Assembly (NCBI GenBank): GCA_029204225.1
Contig: CM055107.1
Coordinates: forward strand, 26,063,391-26,127,390
DNA from: Diphasiastrum complanatum
Taxonomy: Eukaryota > Streptophyta > Lycopodiopsida > Lycopodiales > Lycopodiaceae
DNA: 64,000 nt
Direction of reading: 5' to 3'
The position numbers were made by a program, and so were the translations under genes. Below, in pieces: positions 24,901-37,000 of the stretch. How positions within the stretch are numbered: position 1 is the first letter of the stretch; the number at the start of each line of letters is the position of its first letter. The notes under the pieces were generated by a model. It had not been told where the DNA came from, did not search any database, and was given only the letters and a program-made list of their open reading frames with translations.

Positions 24901-27900
24901 GGCAGCTTCAGCTTCATCTTTGTCACATTTTCATTTTGGGCAGCATTGACAGCTTCCAACATCTCTATTTTTCTACCAGGATTGCAGGCAATTGAATGGG
25001 GCCACAAGGAGCTGCAACCTATTTAATACGATTTGTTGACCAGAAATAACAAGTTCAAGAACATCAATGAAGGGCCCAAATTAGGGGGCCCAACTGAAGA
25101 AATTATGAATTAAAGCCCTAAATAAAGATTTCAGAAAACAGGGGTGGATGAACATTATAGAAGAGTATAAAAGTTACTTTGAGCCTCATTTGGAATCAAT
25201 CGAATAGTCAGAAGCAGCGTTTACCATGTAGTAGGAAGTTGAAGTTCGGGTCATAGTTTCTCCTTTGTAGGACTCCTCGTTTCTCCTTAATATGACAATT
25301 ATCATAAAGCAAGACCTTGGTGTGCTTCAGTAGATCAAGAAAGTTTTCTCTCTTCTCTCAATCATCTCTCCATTTCTATGTGTTGGTTCTACTTGTAACT
25401 TTTGCATACTTTTCTTTCTTCCCTTTAGGGTATAAGACATATATTTGTTAGGAACATCTTTTTGTCAAATGAGTCTACATTTTCGGTTAATATCCACACT
25501 TGATAGGTATAGTCTCTCAACAAGCTAAAATGATTTAAATACTTGCTTGTATCCTATCTCTGTGAACACCTTCAATGCATGTAGAGTTTTGAAAGTCAGC
25601 AGGCTTGCTATTGAAATGATTTTTTGATGAACCCCCTCAGTACATACTTTTGGCCTTTTAGTAGTTATTGCTCTAGAGTGGACCAATATTATGTGCTATT
25701 AAGTTCTGGGGAATGACACTACAAGTTGCTTTGTACTAATCACCTGCTTACGTTGCTCGTAATCTCCATATGTAGATAAATATTGGAGCTCGAAAGCTCT
25801 TATTACTATCATATCTAGTGAAGAATCAAAGAATCTTGTATGCTCTCTAAGTTGGTTGTGGATTTGCAACATGCTGGTGTAATTTTTCTGTAAATTCCTG
25901 TAATTTTCATGAACGTCCATAATGTACTTTTTTTGATTTATACCCACTATTTCTTTGTACAGGAACATTGGAGTCCTTTCCTTGTATAACACAGTGTATG
26001 CCCTTGATTTGCTTGGATTCGGCGATTCATCAAAACCAATAGCTTTTGAGTACACTATGGAGACTTGGGGACAGGTGGGCATTTCATCATAGTGAAAATT
26101 GACACATAATTAAATGTAGAAGTTTATCCTCCATCTTCACAAACTTCTTGTGTATAAGAAGCACATTGAAGTTGTTGCAATTTTGCGATGATTTGCATGC
26201 ACTCATTAGATGTACTCTTTTCAGCATTATTGCATGTTGGAATCGTTTAGGCAATTTGAACTCCGTTCTGGTATGTGCATCTGGTTGGTCAGCTTCTTTT
26301 GGACTTTGTGAGGATTGTGGTTGCTGCACCAACTATTCTTGTTGGAAATTCTGTAGGCAGTCTGGCATGCCTTATAGCCTCAGCCGGTAAATTTACTTCC
26401 TGCGAGGCATATTTTCTAGAATACTTTCGACATCGTTTGACACGTGCTTGAAAAACCCATGAAAACTAAAACAAATCACCAAAAATGAAAGTTGTTGCAA
26501 GAACCGTTTTTGAGCAAATGTCATCATGTTCAGACCAACTGAAACTTAGTATGAGTTTGAGCTTTTTTGAGTTCAGCAGTATATTTACCGAACATCTTTT
26601 GACAATTCAAAGTTGCAATAACAAGTAGTATTGAAGAGAATGTTTGGGCTCATTCTTTTGTAGCCTGAAATATGAAGAGACTTCTGTAAGCTAAGGTAGA
26701 AACAATCAATTCATAAACAAACCATGTAGTCATTTTTTGTTTTGTTGTTATGACGCCCATCTGGAGTCTGGGCTGTTCATAATCTTGATACCCAATTCTT
26801 TTCATTTTGAAACGCTGATTTATTAGGAAATTTTGTTTATGTATTTTCCACGAGGTACTATGAAGGAGAATCTTAAAAGAAATAGTTGAAGCTTACAAAA
26901 TTATTTGCATGATGATGAAAAGCAGCCTTCTTCTCGATGCACCATTATGTTTTTTCAGCAAAAACCTGTCGCGGGAGGGACATCTCATGTATCATAAGTG
27001 CCACACAGTGGAGGTCCTCGTATGAGATAAGGGACAGCAGTGTAGCTGGTGTCTGACGAAAAAGGCAATGATATCGCCCTCTGATCTCGTAGTAAACTGG
27101 ACATTTGAATAAGAAATGCTCCTCCGACTTGACCATAGCTAATGAGCACAACTAGCAAATCCGCTCCTCTCGAGGGGTGCCCTGGAAGTGTCCAGTCTCA
27201 ATAGCCAACTGATGTGAAGATACTCGAAACTGGCCCAATAGAAACCGAAGTCCATGAGATAGTCCTGAGGTGAGATAGCGTGGCAAAACTGGAAATCCCA
27301 CTATGCTTAGCTCCAGAAAGTGTCCTAGTCGGGTTTAGCGGTCCCTGCCATGTCCGTCTCAGATCTGCTCTATAAATCTGATATACTCATGGGTGCCCGA
27401 TGGAAGGTCTGTAATGGATATGCCAAGTGTGTCCAGTATCTGGGAGGCCTGAGAGAACCATGAAAGTCGATGCCCCTGGTCATAAAGGTGTCGTGATGAA
27501 GCAAGTGTTGGTGTATGACAATAGTCTACGTGATCTACGATTGATTACGATTGCAGCGGTAGCAATGACGAGACCACGAAAGAGACGATTATGGTTACAA
27601 TGTAAACGATTTTTCTACCAACAGTAAGAAAAACAATTAGTGAACACAGTAATAACTGCGATTTTTGGAACGTGGATTGCTTGGACAACGGAATTAAAAG
27701 CTTGTTCTTTTTGGGTTATCAAAGAAGGAGTCTTAAATTGCCGTAACAGTAGGATTGCTAGATATTAGGCGTCTTGGACAGCCATGCGATCCTCTGCCTC
27801 TAATAACCATGTTTGTGTGCAAGAGAGTATTCAATCAAGAACGTAATATTTGAACAATAGCAAATCTGTATATAAAAGGAGGATTGGAACACAATACAGT

Positions 27901-27956
27901 AACGCTGATAAGCGCGTGCTCCTACTTACAAACTTAAAACAATGGCTACAGTTCTA

Positions 27957-28029
<73 letters not shown>

Positions 28030-31000
28030 AATCACTAACTCTAAGGAGCTAGCTAATGAAGACTCTTTTTGGTCATTTGATCACTCTCACAACTAACAAC
28101 TCTCGACTCACAACAGCTGACAACTTCTCTTCGCTCAGATACATATATATAGTTGTCAGAGAATCTCTTGATTTATTCTAATTACAGTTTACAAGATGAT
28201 TAACGGTTGTTAAACAAGATCCGTAGATCCGTTATTGGAGCGTCGTGAAGAAGGAGAAGTACAGAGTAACGTATCCTCCGTATGCGTTCATTCATGAAGG
28301 ATGTTGGGCCGTTATGGCTGTAGTCTTGTCCGCAGTCGTTTGATTAGCCGCTGATCGTTCATTCAGCTGCTGTTCGTTCATTCAGCAGGTGATCGTTTGA
28401 ATCCTCCGTTGGTAACTGTAAGTGATAACTTACGTAGCTGAACGATGAGATGAGTCAACTTCGTTAGTTGACATCGCAGGAACTCGCAAACCTTTGCCGT
28501 TGGTCGACTTCGTTGATAGTCGTAAGTAGGTTACTTACATTTTTTGACGGTGAGGAGAATTGAATTTCCATTCACAGACTTCGTTGGGAGTTGGTGACTT
28601 TGGTCACAGCTCTTTCCATCGTAGGAGATCGTTTGAATGGAACTTACGGTGGTTGACGGGAACTTATGGTCCGTTGCCTTCGAAACTTCCGTAAGTGCTC
28701 GTAGATAATAACCTACGTGTTTTAACGACTCCCTATGGTTTGCGGTTTGTTGCCTTCACAAGTTGAAGTCGTGTTTCTCCGTAAACGTCGATTTGACAGT
28801 GCTCTTCGGTTAGACCGTAATCAGCAGGCGATGGCTTTGCGGTTTTGCCTGTTTAGACTTTGCGTGTATTTGTGCAGACTAATTCAGAGAGAGGGAATTC
28901 TTGAGAGATGAAGGAGAGAGAAGGAATGAGTAGGAGTAACATTAAACTCCAACACTCCCCCTTAAGCTAACTGCTACAAATCTGAACTCAAATTGAGATT
29001 TATCAATTCTACCAGAGTAGAATGTTTATCCCTTGGCAATGGTTTTGTCAAAATGTCAGCCAACATACTATCTGTGTGACAGTAACTTAGTGCAACGTCT
29101 TCATTCTGAACCTTTTCTCTAAGAAAATGAAGTTGAACCTCTATATGCTTGGTCCTTGTGTGAGTTCGTCGGTTCAATGATAGAGTTATACAACTCTGGT
29201 TGTCGCACTGGAGTATAGTTGAACCGATCTGTGGGAATCTCAGATCCTGCAGTAGTCTTCTAAGCCATAAAATCTCCTTCATTGCTGATGTAGCTGCAAC
29301 ATATTCTGATTCCGTAGAGGATAATGAAATGCATTTCTGCTTTCTGCTATTCCATGAAATGGGTCCTCCTGCAAGAAAACAAATGTAGCCAGAGGTGGAT
29401 TTTCTGGTATCTACGTCTCCTGCCTAGTCTGAATTAGAATAGGTAATCAATGAGAGTGCAGCTTCTGTATCTCCATTGTAACTCAAGGCATAGTGCTTTG
29501 AGGCTTGAATGTACTTCAAAACTCTTTGCAGGGCTTTCCAGTTTTGTAGGCGTGGATTGGACATGAATTGCGACAGTGTGCTTACAACATATGCTAGATC
29601 AGGTCGTGTGCAAATCATAGAGTACATGAGAGAACCTATGACAGACTGATAAGGGTACTTGCACATTTCTTGTTGATCTGCCTTTGTTCTGGGGCACATG
29701 TCTTTGGACAGCTTGCATCCTGGATCCATAGGAGTATCTATGGGTTGGCAATCCTCCATGCCGTATCTGCGAAGTACATTAATTAAGTAAGATTGTTGGC
29801 TTATGGTGATCCTTCTGCTCGCGCGATCTCTGTGAATCTCCATTCCAAGTAGGTAATGGACTGGACCTAAATCAGTGATCTTACTCTGATGAGAGTAATG
29901 ACTTGGTTTCTTGCAACAACTGATTTGAATTGCTGATGATTAGGGAATCATCAACGTATAGTGCCATTATGACATAGCTTGGCCCCGTTCGTTTTAGATA
30001 CACATTCGAATCTGCGGAACAGGAGGTAAAGTCGTGCTACAACAAGAAATGATTTATTCTATCATACCAGGCCCTTGGAGCTTGCTTTAGACCGTATAAT
30101 GACTTATGCAATTTACATAATAGATGCTCCTTGCCTTGAAGGACGTAACCTTCTGATTGATAGATGTACACATCTTGTATATATCCGTGTAGGAATGCCG
30201 TCTGGACGTCCATCTGGTGAATGTCCAGAGCTTCTGCAGCAGCTATAGCCAATAAAGTACGAATAGACTGATGTTGTACCACTGGACTAAAGGTCTCAGT
30301 GTAGTCTATCCCATATACTTGTTCAAATCCTTTAACCACCAATCTAGCTTTCCATTTGGATAATGATCCATCTGGTTTAAGCTTTAGCTTGAAGATCCAC
30401 TTGGAGTCAATTGGTTTTACACCTGTAGGAGGAATGACAAGACTCCAGGTCTTGTTCTTCATTAGAGATTGATACTCAACATCCATGGCAGCTTTCCTGC
30501 ATCGGGCATTGACAAGGCTTCTGCTACGGTGGCAGGTTCGTCATGACTGATGAAAGCCTGAGGGACGAAGCGGTCAGGCTGCTGTCGTTGTCTTAGGGAC
30601 CTTCGAACTGCAAGTGCTTGAGCAGACGATTCTCCTTGGTGAATGACTGGGATCGTAGCATTTTGCGGTTGAACAATCGTAGGTCTAGGCCTATCGACGG
30701 TAAGTGGAGCCGTTGGGACGAACTCCGTTGTTTGAATAGTCATAGGTCATTGCCTATCGATGGAAGGTGGAGCTGCTATCTTGCATTTGCTGCTTTTGCT
30801 TGAAATTGTGATACTTGTCCTCAAGAAAGACAACATCGCGATTGACTAAGATCTGGCCCGTAACAACATCGTATACACGATATGCCTTGTGTGATGTTGA
30901 ATAGCTGATGAAAATTTTACAGCTTACTGGATCCAGCTTCTTCCTCAGATCAGACGACACTTGTGCATAGCAGAGACATCCAAAACATGTAGGTGTTTCA

Positions 31001-34000
31001 AACTTGGTTTGTAGCCGTAGTAGGCTTTAAACGGTGTCTTGGAATCAACTGCTTTATTGCTGCAGTAATTTTGCAGATAGCAAGCCGTAGAGATAGCTTC
31101 TGCCCAAAAGGTTCGAGGCAAATGCGAGTTGACTGTCATGGATCGTGCAGCTTCCAACAGTGTGCGGTTCTTCCGTTCAACTACTCCGTTATGTTGTAGA
31201 CTGTAGCTCGTAGTAAACTGATGGTGCACGCCACATGAAGATAGGTTGTCCTTCATCTCATTTGATAAAAACACTTCCCCTGAATCAAACCGTAGGGCCT
31301 TGATCCTCTGACCAGTTTGATTCTCAACGTACTGCTTGAAGTCTTTGAAGCAACGAAATGCTTCTGACTTGTTCTTTATGAACATAACTCTGGTAAATCG
31401 GGAGTAATCATCCATGAAAGTAATAAAATACAGAGCTTGACCTAATGAAGGTACGCTCATAGGACCACATAAGTCACTGTGTATCAGTGACAAGATGGAC
31501 TTTGTCCTTTTGGCTTGTCCTCTAGGAAATCTCGTTCTAGGTTGTTTCCCTAATAGACAATTTTCACAGATAGTCTGATTAGTTGTGGTAACAGCGCTTA
31601 TATTCATGTCCTTGACCATTTTGTTATGATGCATATACAAGATTGAACGCATGTTTAGATGACCTAATTTTGGATGCCATAAATTAGCATCTGAACAGCT
31701 CATAGAAAGTGCAAAATCGTGACTTAGTATATACAAATTTCCTTTTCTGTAAGCAGAGAATTTCTTTTGAATTCTCATCTAAAATAGTACATCGGTTGGC
31801 AGTGAACAAAGCTCTATAGCCCTGATCTTGCTAATAGACGGTAGGTTCTTTGTTAACTTGGGTACATAAAGTACACCATTAGTGCAATATAGCTTGCTGT
31901 ATACATCATTGTGGAGGTGACTAGCGTGTCAAAATACAACATTGAATTGCTAAGTCTCTAGTGTGTTGCTTAAAGCAAATAGCCATCAATATTAGTCAAA
32001 AAGGATTTTTTTAAGCTTGTTGGAAAGAGGAAAATTAGAGCTTTTTGATGGTGTCTTTGCATGTCAAAATGATGCCCACTTGACAAGTTACAAGCAAGAA
32101 AGCTAGTTTTAGAGTCAATGTCTTGTAAAGGAAGCACACATTATTTAGGTCATTACGGGCACTCTACCTAAACTTGATGTCACTTTTGGGGCTAGGGTAG
32201 TAGGGTTGTAATAGATCCTAACACCACAGTAGGGCAAACACTAACTGATCCACCCAACCTTGCCTACTCCCTGATATAGAGTAAGCCCCTCCTAGCCCAG
32301 TGTGAGGACTGGTAGCATGCAACTGCCAAGTGTCGGCCACGTGGCACTGACGTGGCCGACTGCACGTCGGGACCCAACTGGGGGCCCTATCTTGCTGACA
32401 GGGTCCCTAGGCTGTGTTAGGCCCGCCATGGCTATGGACCGTGCTGGGGCACACTACTCACACTGTCTTGCCCTGTTGGTCATGTATGCTGGACACGACC
32501 CTGACTGTGATATCTGACCTATCTATGTTCCCTAGGGTTCGGCACTGGTTACGAGCTCGTAACACTCCCTCCCCCTTAAGAACCGTCTTGGTCCTCTAAG
32601 ACAAAGTCTGGAAAAATCTTGCGAAGGACGCTGCCTCTTTCCCAAGTGGCATTCTCAACAGGCTGATCATTCCACTTAACCAGATATTCTCGGTATAGAG
32701 TATGACGAGTCTGCGTCTCTCTACTATCAACTCTGCCCAACGAGCTTTCCGACCTCTAAGCTCAGGTTGATTGCAAAGGTATCTGAGACTCTCATGATAT
32801 GTCAAGACCTCAAAGTTGGCACCATACAAATAATGCCTCCAAGTCTTAAGGGCATGGACTATAGAAAAGAGTTCCTTCTCATAGGCACTGTACCTAGTCT
32901 GAGCTGGCTCGAGTTTTTTACTCTCGAACGCAACTGGTCGTCCACCCTGAGTTAGCACAGCACCAACTGCAAAGTCGCTAGCATCTGTTTCGACCATAAA
33001 TGGCTGTGACAACTTTTAGAACTGGTGCTGTAGCTAAAGCTGTTTTGAGAGCATCAAAGCTCTCTTGCTGTGCGGACTCCCAAATGAACTCCTTTCCCTT
33101 CCCCTTAAGAAGATTTGTCATGGGAACTGCTATCTGAGCATATTCCTTGACAAATCGTCTGTAATATCCCACCAAACCAAGAAAGATCTGAAGTTCCAAA
33201 ATATTCTGAGGTCTCAACCAACTGTGCATGGCTTTAACCTTATTCGGGTCCATCTTAATCCCATCTGAAGAGATAATGTGACCCAAATATGCTACTTCTT
33301 CAACGAAGAATTCACACTTGGATTGTTTAGCATAGAGCTTATGCTTTCTGAGCAGTCAAAACACCTTTCTGAGGTGTTTTAGATGTTCCTTCCTCGTTTT
33401 GCTGTAAACAAGGATGTCATCTAAAAATACGACTACAAACTTAGTTATGAATAGAGCCACAGCTGATCTAGAGCTAAGCTATGAAAGCATCACATAAGCA
33501 AGACTTAAGCTATGAAAGCAGCACACAAGCAAGGCTTAACCCTAGAAAGCAGGAAAGAGAGAGATTAAGGAGGCTAAAGAGAGAGATCAATATCATCCGC
33601 TGAATGACAAATGACACAGTTTCCCTACTTATAGCCAAGAGGAAGCCCTAAAAGGAAGCTTCCAGTGGCTAGGGCCCAACTGGGAGGGATAATAGTGCGC
33701 CCTCCAAGAAGGCCCCCACTCTCCAGTAATATGTCCAAATGGCCTAATAATGAATAATAAGGCCAAAGGCCAACCATATAGTCTGAATGTCACTAATGAA
33801 TAAAAAAGGGCCCAAGGCCTGCTTATGCATAAAGTAAAGTAACTGTAAATGTAAATGGACGCGGCGAATGTAATGAGCCGAGTCCATAACTAACTTACCC
33901 AAGTATGGTCTGAGGACACTGTTCATCAAGGTCATAAAGGTAGTTGGAGCATTTGTGAGCCCAAATGGCATCACCTTAAACTCATAATGACCGTGACGAG

Positions 34001-37000
34001 TCCTAAAAGCTGTTTTCGAGACATCTTCCGATTTTATACGGACTTGATGATATCCCGATCTGAGGTCTATTTTGCTGAAAAACTTAGCCCCGTCGAGTTG
34101 GTCAAACAACTCGTCTGCCCGAGGCATAGGATATTTATTCTTAATTGTGACTTTATTGAGGGCTCTGTAATCTACGCAAAGACGCATAGATCCCTCTTTC
34201 TTTTTCACCAATAGGACTGGTGAGGCCCATGGTGAACTACTGGTCTGAATTTGGCCTTTCCCAAGATAATCTGTTAACTGCCTAGTTATTTCTTCATCCT
34301 CTGTTCGGCTGACCCGATACGGAGGTTTAGAAACAGGTGCTGTACCTGGTACTAGGTTTATTACATGATCTACCTCTCTGCTAGGTGGTAAACCATGTGG
34401 CAAATCTTCAAGAAAAACATCTTTAAATTTAGACAATAAAGTTTCTAATTTACTGATTTTCTACTGAATAGAACTGGAAATAGAAACTTCAGGAATAAAC
34501 TGAAAGTCACATAAGAATACCTGATGGTCTTCATCTCCGATTAGCTGACAGAGCTCTGAACTGCAGACCATAGGACTGTTGGGAACATCATGCTCCCCAT
34601 GCAACTGGATCTCTCAGCCTTTATGCTGAAAGCTGAGGGTGTTCTCCTGATAGTTTCTGTGGAGGGAAGGTCCTAAACTGTAGAGCCAATCTCTCCCGAG
34701 AACAATATCTGTGCGATCCAGGTGCATTATCTGAAAGTTTATTTCATCTCGGTACCCCTGAATACCAAGATTCAAATTACTTACCATAGTTTCCCATATT
34801 TTTTTATCTTCACCCTTAGCTAATGAAACTATGTACCTATGCTGACTAGGTACTTCTGGTAGTTTAAGCTTTTTAACCAGGGTGTAGTTGATGAAATTAT
34901 GGGTTGCCCCATCATCAACCATAACTCTTACTGACTGGTTACCAACTTTCCCATGCATACGTACTAGGTCATGCGGCCCAAAGCTGAAGGGTCTCGCTAG
35001 CATTGCAGAGGTCAGTTGGCAACAGTGTTCATGATCTTCATGATACACTTTGATCTTGGAAGCTGCCGAGTCACTGGGGAAACATACAGTCTGAACAAGA
35101 TGAACTTGTTTCTTATCTTTCTTATCTTTTTTAGTGAAAGGTCCCTTGGGACACTGTCTGACTGTGTGTCCCTTGCCCATACACACAAAGCACAAACGTT
35201 CTTGTTTGGCTTTCTCAAAATCATCTGGTTTTAAGGGCTGTATGAGTGAAGGGCGTTTCTGAGGAGCTTCACTTTTAAATTTATCTTGATTCTTTCTTTT
35301 TAAAAATTTCTTTTTAAATTGAAAGTCTTTCTGAGAAGGCTGCTCAGAAAATGGTTGTTGTCTCGCCCTCTTCCTACCCACTGAATCATCATAGATTTGA
35401 GCATATCTGAGAGCTTGCTCAAGGGTAGTAGGCGAGTTTCTCTGGACCTCTACTTTATATTCATCTTTGAGGCCACGGACAAATCCCCTGATTTTCTGAT
35501 AATCATCCATATTTTTAATCTTTAAAATTGCTTCTCGATACTGCAGATATATTGGATGAGGGACTTGTCCATTACTGTTCTTTCCCAAGCTTCCCAAGCT
35601 CTATCAAGTTCATTTTCTGGTAGAAATTCTCTTAGGAAAACTTCTTCAAAAGCTTTCCATGACTGGGGAGTCTGCCCAGTCTCTTGGAGATTTAACCACC
35701 ACTTGTAGGCCATAGGCCCTAAGGAAAGACTGACCTCAATAGCTTGCAAATGGTCAGGGGTCTGTTTAAGAGCATGAATGTTCTTCCATTTGCTGAGGAA
35801 GGTTTGTAGAATATCTGCATTTTTATCCTTCTCTTCCCCATTAAAAGTAGGAGGCTTTAAATCTTTAAAAACACTGCGGTGAGACCGTAAAGTCTCACCC
35901 GAAACTGATGGAAGTGGAGAAGGGGATAACTGAGAAGTGGAGGGAAGGCTTCCTTTCGCGGAACTCAAAATCAAGCTTTTGAGTTCAGCGAACGAGTCGT
36001 CCACACTGGACTTGAAATTGGCTAATGCCAACTTCAGTTCATCCACTTCTGTTACCAACTGGAGAAACTGCTCCTTGGTAACCAGTTCGTTGAGTTCTTC
36101 GGCGAACTGTTCTTGTTCTTCCATGTGACACGTGTCATGTTTGATCGGTCAACCCTGACATGTGTCACTCATTCATTGGACCAAGTGTCTCAGTGAGCAT
36201 ATGTCACATGTCATGTAGACTAGTCAACTCCTACTTTTTAGGAGGTCAGTCCAGCCACTCCACATAGATGACCCAATACCCCATACCAAAGCTAAGCATG
36301 ACTCTTTGAGGTCCAATGCCAACTAATTACACTTTATTTACTATTTACTTACAATGGTCACCACAGGCCGGTGGCTTAGCCATTTTAGTAATTACAATAA
36401 TCACAAAATGTGCATCTGTCTAAGAAAACTGCAAATAATCGAGACAGGGAGTAAAGGCTCTAGCATCCCTTTCCCCTCAAAAACAAGACATTGTCTGCGA
36501 TGACAAAACTAGGGTACTGTGCACGCAAACCGTGCGTGGGCTCCCAGGTAGCGCATTTGCAAAGGGTCTTCCATGCCAAGCAACTAAGTATATCAAAGAT
36601 CAAGTGGTTACAAAGACGTTTCTCCCGCCTATCAAATATCCTTGTTAGCTCATGGATCCCCTCTACATGCTCTCAAATAGAGTCACAACCAACTCACCTC
36701 CGTACATCGGAGTTGTCGAGAACTACTGGCCTAATCAAGCCTCCTACGATAACCAACATCCCTTACTACTAACAATCGCACTTGGCTCTCACTAGCACCA
36801 TGATTGCTTGTCTTAAGTTTTTTCAACTAGCTCAAGCATTTTACCCATTGAATAAGAAATCAGTTGTACTAGGCACTTTGAGGAATTCCCACCGTAACAA
36901 GACTAGTAGGCCTAAAACCATATTGGGCCACCAAAAGTCACTTAGGATCATCTCATAGGTCCAATCTAGACAAGATGACTAGCACCAGTACTATCATGAC

